Positions 1 through 8,624 of a stretch of DNA of 34,714 nucleotides are shown in pieces. Location of the stretch: NCBI GenBank assembly GCA_040226215.1, contig JAVKFF010000044.1, positions 1-34,714 on the forward strand, in the 5' to 3' direction. The notes beneath the pieces were generated by a model that did not search any database, was not told the DNA's origin, and saw only the letters and a list, made by a program, of their open reading frames with translations. The translations under genes and the position numbers were made by a program. Every line of letters starts with the position of its first letter. Within the stretch, counting starts at the first letter, position 1. This stretch comes from JAVKFF01 sp040226215 (lineage in GTDB: Bacteria; Pseudomonadota; Alphaproteobacteria; DSM-16000; Inquilinaceae).

Positions 1-3000
1 GCGCCGGGCGCCGGCGCTGACCAGGAGGATGCGCAACACCCGGTCGACCAGCCGGTCGATCTCCACGATTTCGGAGACGGCGCGCACGGCCTCGAGGACG
101 GACTCGACGTCCCGGTCGCCCTGCTCGGCAAGGAACGGTCCACCATGACCCGCCGCCGGCGCCTCGGCGCCGACCTCCTGCCGGTCGATCAGGCGCAGGC
201 GGGCGAGCATGCCGCTGCGCTGCCATCCGGCACGCGCCCGGTCCCAGAGATGGCGGGCGAGGCCGGTGTGACCGGCCTCGGCATGGGCACGGGCGGAGCG
301 CTCGGCGGCCCAGGCCTCGAGGTAAAGGAAGCCCGAATCGCGCGCCCGCTCCATCGCATCACCCCAGCGCGCCATGGCACGCGCCGTCAGCCCGCGGCCA
401 TAGGCCAGCTCCGCCGCCAGCAGGTCCTGGAAGGCCGCGTAGTCGTGGCGATTGTGCCGTGCCCAGCCGGCCAGCATCCGCCGGAGCCGGAGCAGGCGTA
501 GCCGATCGCCGGCCGTCGCCACGCCCCGCGCCCGCTTGCGCGCCAGGACGAGCGCGTAGAGCGCCAGGCAGGGCTTCAGGAAGGCCTGGCCCATGGCGGC
601 CTTCTGGCGCTCGTAGAGCAGCGCGAACTGACGCTCCGCCTCCGCCAGGTCGTCGAGCAGGAAGGCCAGCAGACCGGGACCGCCGCAGATCGTGGCGATC
701 GTCGTCTGGGCCCCGGGCTGTGCCAGCAGGCCCTCCAGCTCGTGCGGCCAGTCGACATGCGCGCCCCGCGCCTGCGGCTCGACGCGGTTCTGGTCCCGCA
801 GGTTGGCCGCCACCTGCACCCAGACCTTCAGCGCCAGGATGGTCTGCCGCTGGGCCGAACCCAGCAGTGCCTCGAGATAGCCCTGGTAGCGCGTGGCGAT
901 CCAGTCGAGCGGCCGTCCCGACAGCAGATCCGCGTAATAGGCCACAGTGCCGCAATAGACCGCGTTCTCCACGTCGCCCGCGTCCATCGCCGCGTCGTAG
1001 CATTCCAGCACGTCCGCGGCGCAGACGCGCAAGGGGTCGCTGGAGTGCCGGATGAAGCCGTGCCAGAGCAGACCGGTCTTGCCGATCAGGTGGCGGTCGC
1101 CGGTGCGTGCCAGCAGGTCCATCGACAGCCGGCCGAGCCGATAGCCGAGCGCCACCGAGGCGAAGGCGTTGGTCAGCACCATGCCGGTCAGCGCGTAACC
1201 ATAGGCGCTGAGCCCGGTATTGCCGTGCCGCCGCGACAGCCGGACCATGGTGGCGGCGATCAGCGGCACCAGGGTTGGGTTACCCCAATAGGCGTTGGTC
1301 GCCGCCTTCATCAGCATCGCCATGGCGTCGAGCCGGGTGGGATCGCCCATCGCCGGCAGCGCCAGCAGCTCCGCCGTGTCGAGCCGGCCGAGCGCCTGCC
1401 TGGTCCGCGCCAGCTCGGCCAGGACGCGTGCCATGGAGGGGCGGCGGGGCAGCCGCACGCCCAGCTCGCGTGCCAGCACGCCGATGGCGTAGTCGGTGGC
1501 ATCCACGAATCGCTTCTCGGCGACGCCGATGCCGATCAGCACGTTGTGGGCCGCCACCCGGTCCTCGCGCCGCGTGGCCCGCTTGAGCACAGCCCCGGCG
1601 ATCTCGCGCGCGTCCCCGAAGCGCTCCGCCACGTAGCTCGCCTCCGCGGCCTGCAGGTCCATGGCGACCGCCAGCGCCGGCTCCGCCTGCCAGGCGTCCT
1701 CCGGCAGCAGGCGCCGCCCCATTGCAGCGTAGCGCACGGCCGGCCCGACCGCGGTCGATGCCAGCGCGCGTCGGGAGGCGGCGAGGCAGACCCGGGCGAA
1801 GCGCAGCCGTTCCGGACGCGCCTCGATCAGGTCGAGGCACTCCTGCAGATGATCCATGATGGCGATGGCATTCTCGTCGCCGCCATCATGTCCGGCAGGC
1901 GCGAGCAGGCTGCGCGCGATGCGCAGGTGCAGCCGGGCCCTGGCCGCGGGCTCGATGCCGTCATGGACGCCGGCCTGCACGCGGTCGTGCAGGAAGCGGT
2001 AGCGGGGATTGATCGTCGGCGCCGCGCCGCGCCGCTCGGCAAGCGCGGACTGGGTGACGGCCAGGCGATAGTCCGCCTCCAGCGGCACGATCAGCCCCTC
2101 CGCCATTGCCCGGTCCAGACGCTGCGCCACGGCCGAATAGGTCTCGCCGGACAGGCCGACCAGCGTGCGCAGGTCGAAGCCGACGCCAAGGCAGGCGGCG
2201 AATTCGAGCACGGCGCGGGCGTCGGGCGACAGGCTGCCGATGCGCCCGCTCATGAAGTCGACGACGTTGTCGGTGTAGTGCTCGGCCTCGATCGCCCCGC
2301 GATCCCAGCGCCAGGCGGCGGTCGCGTGGTCGAAGGCGAGATGGTCCTTGCGCGCCAGGTCGGCCAGGAACTGGCGCACGAAGAAGGGGTTGCCGCCGGT
2401 CTTGCGGTGCACGAGGTCGCCGAGATCGGCCGCCTCCGCGTCGTGCCGCTGCACGGTATCGGCCACCAGGCGCCGCACCTCAGCCTCGCCGAGCGGCTGC
2501 AGGACGACCTGGGTCGGCGTCTGGCCCGCATCGGTCAGCCGGGCGATGGTGGCGGCGAGTGGGTGGCCCGGTCCCACCTCGTTGTCGCGATAGGCGCCGA
2601 GGATCAGCAGATGCGCCGCCCGGCCGGACCCGGCCAGGGTCTCCAGCAGTTGCAGGGAGGCGAGATCGGCCCATTGCAGGTCGTCGATGAAGATCACCAG
2701 CGGGTGCTCCGCGCGCGCCAGGGTCTCCACGAAGCTGGAGACGGCGCGCGCGAAGCGTGCCTGGGCCTCGGCCGGCGTGGCGTCCGGCAGGCCGGGCTGC
2801 GGGCCGAGCAACTGCTCGATCTCCGGCACCAGTTCGCCGATCAGCGCGCCGTAACCGGCCAGTGCCCGGTCCAGCGCCGTGCGCAGCTCTGCCAGGCGCT
2901 CCTCCGGTTCGGCCAGCAGTTGCTTGACCAGGCTGGCGAGCACGCTGCTCCAGGCGAGATAGGGAACGTCGCGCAGGTATTGGTCGAACTTGCCCGCGCA

Positions 3001-4095
3001 GTACCAGCCACGGCTCTCGGCGATCGGCCGGCGCACCTCGTTGACCAGCACCGACTTGCCGACGCCGGAAAAGCCGGCGACCAGCAGCAGCCGGGGCCGT
3101 CCCTCCCGCGCCGCCGCCAGCGCATCGAAGAGCTGACGGGTCTCCTCCGCCCGCCCGTAGAGCCGGTCGGGCAGCACGAAGCGTGAGTGCGCGTCGGCCT
3201 GTCCGAGGGCGAAGGCCGAACCGTCGCCGGCCTGCCAGGCCGCGAGGCAGCGTTCGAGATCGTGGGCCAGACCCATGGCGCTGCCATAGCGGTCGTCCGG
3301 ATTCTTCGCCAGCAGCCGCTCGACGATCGCGGCGAGTATCGGCGGCGTCTCCGGCACGACCGTGTCGAGCCGCGGCGGCGGCCGCGCCAGATGGGCGTGG
3401 CGCAGTTCGCGGGCATCGCCGAGGGCGAAAGGCGGCCGGCCGGCCAGCACCTCGAACAGCAGCACGCCGGCGGCGTAGAGATCGCTGCGCGCGTCGATCG
3501 CCCGGTTCAGCCGGCCGCTGCGTTCCGGCGCGGCGTAGACCAGCATCGCCGGCGTCAGATCGTCGGCATCGCTCTCGGCCTCCTCGCGTTCCAGCAGCGA
3601 GCATTCCTTGAGGTCCAGCAGGCGCAACGTGCGCGTGCGCGCGTTCCAGGCCACGTTGCCGGCGCCGATATCGCGGTGGACGATGCCGGCGGCGTGCAGC
3701 CGGCCGAGCGCCCGGGCGAGCGCGATACCGATCGCCAGGGTCTCCGCCACCCCTTCGGCACCGCGCTCCTGAAGGCCGAGGTCGAGGCTTTCGCCGCCGA
3801 AATCCTCGGTCACCAGGGCCAAGCCGTGGCCATGCGGCAGCAGCGCGAGATGTGCCGGCAGGCAGTCGCCCGCCACCGTGCGGGCGATCTCGAAGGCCCT
3901 GGTCTCGGCCGCGAGCGCGCGCTCGCTGGGATAGATCTCGCGCTGGAACTTGACGATGACTCGCCGGCCATCGGCGTGCGCGTGGCCGCGATAGGCGACC
4001 GAACGCGGACCCGCCCGCACCAGGGCGTCGATTGCGTACCCCGCCAGCTCCGGGCGGAGGGGATCCCGTACGAGTCGTTGCGCCTGGGCCGCCAC
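1..4095 (-). CDS. Multidomain signalling protein: Ser/Thr kinase-like + AAA/STAND ATPase + helical region + GAF (3' end outside window)
   Basis: The reading frame stays open from a GTG at 4095 to the window edge, so 1365 residues are visible and the C-terminus is missing. Residues 1-285 form a Hanks-type kinase domain: Lys49 in VIVKF, HRD at 140-142, Asn147, APE at 189-191. The DFG triplet reads DLK at 161-163, so activity is uncertain. A Walker A motif GFSGVGKS lies at about 341-348, and a Walker B strand VIFIDD is encoded near 2680-2700. The rest of the visible part is a long alpha-helical, TPR-like stretch. The last 20 residues (IDRLVDRVLRILL) match the usual entry into a GAF domain in trifunctional kinase/ATPase/sensor proteins, which normally end in a histidine kinase or a similar output domain. 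The GTG is preceded by GAGG, which overlaps the stop region of the lipoxygenase gene 8 nt upstream, so the two genes are probably co-transcribed. Family assignment is firm; the input signal and the output domain are unknown. Confidence 0.85.
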   Translation of the reverse strand, partial: MAAQAQRLVRDPLRPELAGYAIDALVRAGPRSVAYRGHAHADGRRVIVKFQREIYPSERALAAETRAFEIARTVAGDCLPAHLALLPHGHGLALVTEDFGGESLDLGLQERGAEGVAETLAIGIALARALGRLHAAGIVHRDIGAGNVAWNARTRTLRLLDLKECSLLEREEAESDADDLTPAMLVYAAPERSGRLNRAIDARSDLYAAGVLLFEVLAGRPPFALGDARELRHAHLARPPPRLDTVVPETPPILAAIVERLLAKNPDDRYGSAMGLAHDLERCLAAWQAGDGSAFALGQADAHSRFVLPDRLYGRAEETRQLFDALAAAREGRPRLLLVAGFSGVGKSVLVNEVRRPIAESRGWYCAGKFDQYLRDVPYLAWSSVLASLVKQLLAEPEERLAELRTALDRALAGYGALIGELVPEIEQLLGPQPGLPDATPAEAQARFARAVSSFVETLARAEHPLVIFIDDLQWADLASLQLLETLAGSGRAAHLLILGAYRDNEVGPGHPLAATIARLTDAGQTPTQVVLQPLGEAEVRRLVADTVQRHDAEAADLGDLVHRKTGGNPFFVRQFLADLARKDHLAFDHATAAWRWDRGAIEAEHYTDNVVDFMSGRIGSLSPDARAVLEFAACLGVGFDLRTLVGLSGETYSAVAQRLDRAMAEGLIVPLEADYRLAVTQSALAERRGAAPTINPRYRFLHDRVQAGVHDGIEPAARARLHLRIARSLLAPAGHDGGDENAIAIMDHLQECLDLIEARPERLRFARVCLAASRRALASTAVGPAVRYAAMGRRLLPEDAWQAEPALAVAMDLQAAEASYVAERFGDAREIAGAVLKRATRREDRVAAHNVLIGIGVAEKRFVDATDYAIGVLARELGVRLPRRPSMARVLAELARTRQALGRLDTAELLALPAMGDPTRLDAMAMLMKAATNAYWGNPTLVPLIAATMVRLSRRHGNTGLSAYGYALTGMVLTNAFASVALGYRLGRLSMDLLARTGDRHLIGKTGLLWHGFIRHSSDPLRVCAADVLECYDAAMDAGDVENAVYCGTVAYYADLLSGRPLDWIATRYQGYLEALLGSAQRQTILALKVWVQVAANLRDQNRVEPQARGAHVDWPHELEGLLAQPGAQTTIATICGGPGLLAFLLDDLAEAERQFALLYERQKAAMGQAFLKPCLALYALVLARKRARGVATAGDRLRLLRLRRMLAGWARHNRHDYAAFQDLLAAELAYGRGLTARAMARWGDAMERARDSGFLYLEAWAAERSARAHAEAGHTGLARHLWDRARAGWQRSGMLARLRLIDRQEVGAEAPAAGHGGPFLAEQGDRDVESVLEAVRAVSEIVEIDRLVDRVLRILLVSAGARR

Positions 4096-4103
4096 GCGCC
4101 GCC

Positions 4104-5741
4104 TCAGGTGGCGATCGATCGCGCCACGAAGGGCGGATCGAGATAGCGGTAGGGCACGGTCAGTTCGGCATTGCGTCGGGCGATCTCCCGGCCGATCTCC
4201 GCGAGGTCGGCGCGGAAGCGGTCTACCGCCAGGCGCACCTCCGCAACACCGACGAAGAAGTTGGGCGGGTAGCTGCCAAGCGGGGTCAGTGTCTCGTCGC
4301 TCAGCAGATGAACCATGGTCAGCTGCGCCTCGACCTGCTTGGCTGCCGGCAGGGCATAGACCAGGTTCGCCTCGGAACGGGCGTCGCGGTCCGTGGGCGG
4401 CGGCAGGTAAAGAGCACCCGGCGAGTTGGGCACGTAGCCGAACTGGTCGTACTGGCCGTTGTTCACCGCCGAATGCTCGATGGCGGTGAGGAAGATCATC
4501 TGGGCGACGATGCGGTGCAGGTCCTCGACCCGGTGCAGCCGGCCGTCCTCGAGCGGCAGGCCCGCCACCCGGCCGCCATCGGGCGAGACCAGCTCGCGCA
4601 TCCAGGCCTGAAGCTCCTCGTCCTGGCGGATGTCGTCGTCGGAGCGGTAGTAGTGGCCGATCACGTCGCCGGTGAAGCGCTTGATCGCCTTGTAGAAGGT
4701 CAGCGCGTCGTCGCGGTAGAAATAGTCGGGCAGCACGGCCTGCGAGAGCACGCCGCGCGCCTCGAGGTCGCGATAGGGCTCGAACCGGTCGAAGGACCAG
4801 GTCTCGTACTCCTTGCCGACCAGGGTGAGCGAGCCCTCGGCGCCGATGGCGATGGTCTCGTCGATCGGACCGCCGGGCGCGATCAGCGTGCCCCTGGCCT
4901 CGTGATTGATCTCGATCGTGCCGGTGAAGTGCGGCCGCAGCAGCACGTAAAGCGGGTGCTGCGGCGGCAGCGTGCGCGCCGCGGCCACCCAGAAGGTCTC
5001 CATCACCAGATGCGTGCGGGTGAGGTGCGCGACCACCTCGTGATAGGTGCCGTCGGCGCACTGGAAATGGGTGCGCGCGGTCAGCCACAGCCAGTGTTCG
5101 TCCTTCGGCGTGAAGATCACCGGGGCCACCGCCGGCGACTGGCCGAGCTGCAGGGCGAGCGGCATCAGGTGGCCCTCGTCATTGCGCCAGAACAGACCGA
5201 TCGGCGCCTCCTGGAAGCGGCCGAGCACCTTCTTCAGGCCCTCCAGCGGCGCGTAGTCGACGATGAACAGGCGCCGCTCGCCCAGCAGCCGGTCGAGGCT
5301 CTGACCGTCGGGCAGCAGGCCGCGCACGGTCTGGTCGGTGACCGGGAACTTCTCCGGGATGTGGTCGGCGAGCTTGATGAGGGTGGGGTTGATGCCGTTG
5401 ATGCGCTGGCGGGCGAACTCCCGGTCGGTGGTCCAGCGCGCCGCCACCTCGGGCAGTGGCTGCAATGAGTAGAAGCGGTTGAAACTCTTCAGCGTGTCGG
5501 ACTTGCGCCCGAACCGGAGCACCGCGGACAGCGCGAAATCCGCCATCGTGCCGGCCACGTCCCATACCATCGAGCGGCGCTTGGCGCGGGTGAACGCCTC
5601 GCCGGCCGGCACGCCCTTGCAGAAGGGTGGCTGGCCGGGCATGTGCACCCAGACATAGTCCTCGCGCTGCTTGGCCAGCGCCCGCGCGCGCTCGGCGCGG
5701 TCCTGCCAGTCCGCATGCTGCGGCAGGGTCGGAATCCCCAC
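4104..5741 (-). CDS. Lipoxygenase (short, single-domain bacterial type)
   Basis: 545 residues from a GTG start. Lipoxygenases are non-haem iron dioxygenases that insert O2 into polyunsaturated fatty acids. The iron ligands are visible: His239 and His244 in HLTRTH, then His423 and Asn427 in HSAVNNGQYD, the bacterial and animal form of HAAVNFGQY. The segment ARTLPPQHPLYVLLRPHF and the IN-x-x-AR-x-x-LI block after it are typical of the catalytic domain. The usual C-terminal Ile, whose carboxylate binds iron, is replaced: the protein ends RSIAT where the family has (N)SI(S/A)I. There is no obvious N-terminal PLAT domain and no clear signal peptide with this start. The GTG at 5741 was chosen because AGGGGAGGAG lies just upstream; an ATG at 6020 would add 93 low-complexity residues unlike the family. 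It is the first gene of a likely two-gene unit with the kinase/ATPase protein. Confidence 0.9.
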   Translation of the reverse strand: MGIPTLPQHADWQDRAERARALAKQREDYVWVHMPGQPPFCKGVPAGEAFTRAKRRSMVWDVAGTMADFALSAVLRFGRKSDTLKSFNRFYSLQPLPEVAARWTTDREFARQRINGINPTLIKLADHIPEKFPVTDQTVRGLLPDGQSLDRLLGERRLFIVDYAPLEGLKKVLGRFQEAPIGLFWRNDEGHLMPLALQLGQSPAVAPVIFTPKDEHWLWLTARTHFQCADGTYHEVVAHLTRTHLVMETFWVAAARTLPPQHPLYVLLRPHFTGTIEINHEARGTLIAPGGPIDETIAIGAEGSLTLVGKEYETWSFDRFEPYRDLEARGVLSQAVLPDYFYRDDALTFYKAIKRFTGDVIGHYYRSDDDIRQDEELQAWMRELVSPDGGRVAGLPLEDGRLHRVEDLHRIVAQMIFLTAIEHSAVNNGQYDQFGYVPNSPGALYLPPPTDRDARSEANLVYALPAAKQVEAQLTMVHLLSDETLTPLGSYPPNFFVGVAEVRLAVDRFRADLAEIGREIARRNAELTVPYRYLDPPFVARSIAT

Positions 5742-6208
5742 ACTCTCCTCCCCTCGGTTGACGCTGTGCCCATCACGGCCCTGCGTCTGGCGGCGTCCGC
5801 CGGTCCCGCCCCGCCACGGCGGGCTGGGTGTCCCGCCCGGGCGAAAGCCTTGCCCAGGACCATAGGTCTCGCCCGATGGTAAGGTGGCGGCGTCGGGAAC
5901 ACAAAGCGCATTTGTGGTTGTTTTCCGCGCGGCCGGCCATCGCGCCGGCTGTCCGCATCCCGCAAAGCCGCACCGCATGCCGCAATGCGCCGCCGCGCCG
6001 CGCCGTCTTTGCGGGAACACCGCCGCCGGAGCGCCGTTGAGCCCCGCTGGAGGCCGGATCGGCGAGAGACAGGACCTGCCGGCTCAGGCAGGTGGAGGAT
6101 GACGGGGCCTATCGGCTCAGGACCGGCGACCGGACCGTCGAAGCAGGCCGTCGGCGCATCGCCGGCTGCTGGCGGAGCAACCCAAGGCGGCTCGCCGACG
6201 CTGGGCGG
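5742..6208. other. Intergenic region upstream of the lipoxygenase gene
   Basis: No supported gene. Open frames here have no recognisable content. The region holds the lipoxygenase promoter, a 17-bp inverted repeat at 5900-5916 (separate entry) and a short GC-rich hairpin at 6075-6092 (CCTGCC / GGCAGG, 6-nt loop). The hairpin lies about 115 nt downstream of the acetyltransferase stop and might end that transcript. No T-run follows it. Confidence 0.5.
5900..5916. promoter_or_regulatory. Inverted repeat, candidate operator upstream of lipoxygenase
   Basis: CACAAA, 5-nt spacer, TTTGTG: perfect 6-bp arms in an AT-richer island about 160 bp upstream of the lipoxygenase start. The form suits a dimeric regulator site, but no regulator is identified. 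Confidence 0.3.
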
Positions 6209-6841
6209 TTAGCGGGAGCGCCGGTCGATGGAACCTCGCTCCGGTGCCGCCTCTGCCGCCGCCCGAGAGACGTCCAGCGGAGCGCCCGGCAGGACCTTGT
6301 ACATGTAGGTGGTGGCGTCGTAGCGCTCGGTCTCGGTGGCCCGGCAGTAAAAGGGCAGCGTGCCGGCGGTCCGGTAGCCGAGCGAGCGGTAGAGCGGCGC
6401 GGCACTGTCGCCGGTTCTGGTGTCGAGCGTGACCAGCCAGCGCCCCAGCGAGACCGCCTCCGCCTCCAGCGCCAGCATCAGGCGCCGGGCATGACCGCGC
6501 CGCCGGTCATCGGGATGCACCAGCAGCTTCGTGACCTCGCCCCGGTGCGCCTGGTTGGGCGGCATGTCGGTATCCAGCATGACGGTGCCGGCGATCCGCC
6601 CGGCCGACCGCGCCACCAGCAGGACCCGGCTGCCCGACCGCAAGGCCGGCAGCACCCGGGCCAGCCAGAAGATGCGCGCCTCGTTCAGCGAGAAGGGCAG
6701 GATGAAGTTGACGCTCGCCCCGGCCTCCACGGCGGCGTGCAGCACCCCGGCCAGCGCGTCCAGCTCAGCCAGCATGCCGGACGCATCCAGCCGCTCGATC
6801 GCCACCCCCGCCTCCGGCACATCGTCCCCCACCAGCTCCAC
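6209..6841 (-). CDS. GNAT-family N-acetyltransferase
   Basis: 210 residues. The acetyl-CoA-binding motif A is seen at about residues 103-125: strand VTKLLVHP, then RRRGHA (the R/Q-x-x-G-x-G/A loop at 113-118) and a helix. Motif B follows as LDTRTGDSAAPLYRSLGYRTAGTLPFY, with the PLYRSLGY signature common in this fold. The acceptor substrate cannot be read from the sequence. The frame is open further upstream to an ATG at 7009, but the extra 56 residues are Ala/Ser/Thr/Arg-rich and unlike the family. The GTG at 6841 starts close to the domain; GTG at 6832 is an alternative. It lies 274 bp downstream of the ABC ATPase gene on the same strand and is probably a separate unit. Confidence 0.8.
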   Translation of the reverse strand: MELVGDDVPEAGVAIERLDASGMLAELDALAGVLHAAVEAGASVNFILPFSLNEARIFWLARVLPALRSGSRVLLVARSAGRIAGTVMLDTDMPPNQAHRGEVTKLLVHPDDRRRGHARRLMLALEAEAVSLGRWLVTLDTRTGDSAAPLYRSLGYRTAGTLPFYCRATETERYDATTYMYKVLPGAPLDVSRAAAEAAPERGSIDRRSR

Positions 6842-7064
6842 GCTCCCTGTTGCCGTTGCCGATATCGTCGCGGACGTCGTCGCCGACCCCGACGCTCCGC
6901 ACCGGAGGCTGGTAGCGCACTCCGGCACCGCCGTCGAGCACCGGCGACCGCCGCGAGCCGCGCGACTTTTTCCGTCGCCACGCCACGGCAGGGGTAACGC
7001 CTCCCTCATTCGATGTCACCTGGGCGAAGGGCAAGATCCCCGACAATCGCCATCGCCGGCCGCG

Positions 7065-7081
7065 GCCGGGCCGGCCCCGGC
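7065..7081 (-). terminator. Hairpin downstream of the ABC importer operon
   Basis: GCCGGG, 5-nt loop, CCCGGC, about 35 nt downstream of the ATPase stop codon. Very GC-rich and without a T-run, so at best a weak terminator or an RNA-stabilising stem. Confidence 0.25.
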
Positions 7082-7115
7082 GTCCGTCATGGACCGCCGA
7101 CCGCGGGCGGGCGCA

Positions 7116-8624
7116 TCAGGCGGCCTGACCGCCGAGGCCCGAAATGGCCTGGATCAGGTTGTCCTCGGTGACCTCCTCAGCGGTGAAGGTGCGCATGATG
7201 CGGCCCTGATACATGGCGACGATGCGGTCGGCGACGTGCAGCACCTCGGGCATTTCCGAACTGATGACGACGACCGCGTAGCCCTGGGCGGCAAGCTCGC
7301 GCAGCAGCTTGTGGATCTCGGACTTGGAGCCGACGTCGATGCCGCGCGTCGGTTCGTCGACGATCAGCACGCTGGGGTGCATCGACAACCATTTGCCGAT
7401 GACGATCTTCTGCTGGTTGCCGCCCGACAGATTGCCCACCAGCTGGCGCCAGCCCGGCGTGCGGATGTCCAGCCGGTCGCGGTACTGGTCGAAGATGGCG
7501 ACTTCCGCGCCCTCGGCCACGAAGGGACCGGCCTTGAGGTCGTCGACCTGCGGCAGGGTCATGTTGTCCCGGCAGTTCATGCCCAGGACCAGACCCTGGC
7601 CCTTGCGGTCCTCGGGCACCAGGCTGATGCCCCGCGCGATGGCGTCGGCCGGCGAATGGATGCGCACCTCCTGGCCGTCGAGCAGGATGGTTCCGGCCGT
7701 GGGATCGCGCAGGCCGAACAACGTCTCGGCGATCTCGGTCCGGCCGGCCCCGACCAGGCCGTAGAAGCCCACCACCTCGCCGCGCCGCACCTCGAAGCTG
7801 ACATCTTCGAACAGCCTGCCGCAACCAAGACCCCGGACCTCCAGCGCGACGTCGCCGATCTCGTGATGGGAGACATTGCGGCTGAGATCGAGCGCCCGGC
7901 CGATCATCATGTGGGTGACCGCCTCCTCGTCGGTCGAGGCGGTCTCGATGGTGCCGCGGTACTGGCCGTCGCGCAGCACGGTGATGCGGTCGGTGATCTT
8001 GAAGATCTCCTCCATGCGGTGGGAGATGTAGACGATGCCGACACCGGCGGCCTTGAGATCGGCGATGACGTCGAACAGCACCACCTTCTCGGCATCGGTG
8101 AGAGAGGCTGTCGGCTCGTCGAAGATCACCGCCTTGGCCTCATGCGTCAGGGCGCGGGCGATCTCCACCATCTGCTGGTTGGCGATGCTCAGATCGCCGG
8201 CCCGGGTGCGGGCGTTGAAGCCGACCCGGAGACGCTTCAGGATGTCGTCGGTCACCGCATGGAGCCTGTCCCAGTCGACGCGGCCGAAACGCTTGCGCGG
8301 CAGCTCGCCCAGAAAGACGTTCTCGGCCACCGACAGTTCGGTCGCCAGGCTGAGCTCCTGGTGAATGAAGATGATCCCGTTGGCCTTGGCCTCCAGCGGC
8401 GAGGTCATCGCCACCGGTTCCTCGCCGACCAGAATGCGCCCCGCATCGGGCTGGTAGACGCCGCCCAGCACCTTCATCAGCGTCGACTTCCCCGCCCCGT
8501 TCTCGCCCATCAGGGCATGCACCTCGCCCGGCTGGACGTCGAAACTGACATTGTCGAGCGCGCGCACGCCGGGGAAGGTCTTGACGATACGCTCGAGGCG
8601 GAGCGCCGGTGTCTTCGCGGTCAT
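7116..8624 (-). CDS. CUT2 (ribose/RbsA-type) sugar ABC transporter, double ATPase
   Basis: 502 residues with two nucleotide-binding domains in one chain, the standard RbsA/MglA layout and length. Domain 1 has Walker A GENGAGKST, a signature LSIANQQMVEIARAL and Walker B AVIFDEPTASLT. Domain 2 has the degenerate Walker A GLVGAGRTE usual for this family, signature LSGGNQQK and Walker B VLIVDEPTRGIDVG. It powers import through the two permeases encoded just upstream. The ATG at 8624 overlaps the stop of the preceding permease gene by 4 bp (ATGA), indicating translational coupling. The frame is open above this ATG, but the extra sequence only overlaps the permease gene. The substrate cannot be named from the ATPase. 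Confidence 0.95.
   Translation of the reverse strand: MTAKTPALRLERIVKTFPGVRALDNVSFDVQPGEVHALMGENGAGKSTLMKVLGGVYQPDAGRILVGEEPVAMTSPLEAKANGIIFIHQELSLATELSVAENVFLGELPRKRFGRVDWDRLHAVTDDILKRLRVGFNARTRAGDLSIANQQMVEIARALTHEAKAVIFDEPTASLTDAEKVVLFDVIADLKAAGVGIVYISHRMEEIFKITDRITVLRDGQYRGTIETASTDEEAVTHMMIGRALDLSRNVSHHEIGDVALEVRGLGCGRLFEDVSFEVRRGEVVGFYGLVGAGRTEIAETLFGLRDPTAGTILLDGQEVRIHSPADAIARGISLVPEDRKGQGLVLGMNCRDNMTLPQVDDLKAGPFVAEGAEVAIFDQYRDRLDIRTPGWRQLVGNLSGGNQQKIVIGKWLSMHPSVLIVDEPTRGIDVGSKSEIHKLLRELAAQGYAVVVISSEMPEVLHVADRIVAMYQGRIMRTFTAEEVTEDNLIQAISGLGGQAA

Noticed and set aside
742..4146. Long plus-strand open frames (814 and 319 codons) opposite the kinase/ATPase gene
   Set aside because: Rich in Arg, Gln, His and Gly with no domain pattern; explained as antisense shadows of a GC-rich gene whose minus-strand product has clear motifs.
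5742..6020. N-terminal extension of the lipoxygenase from ATG 6020
   Set aside because: The extra 93 residues are Arg/Gly/Pro-rich and unlike lipoxygenases, while GTG 5741 has a strong ribosome-binding site.
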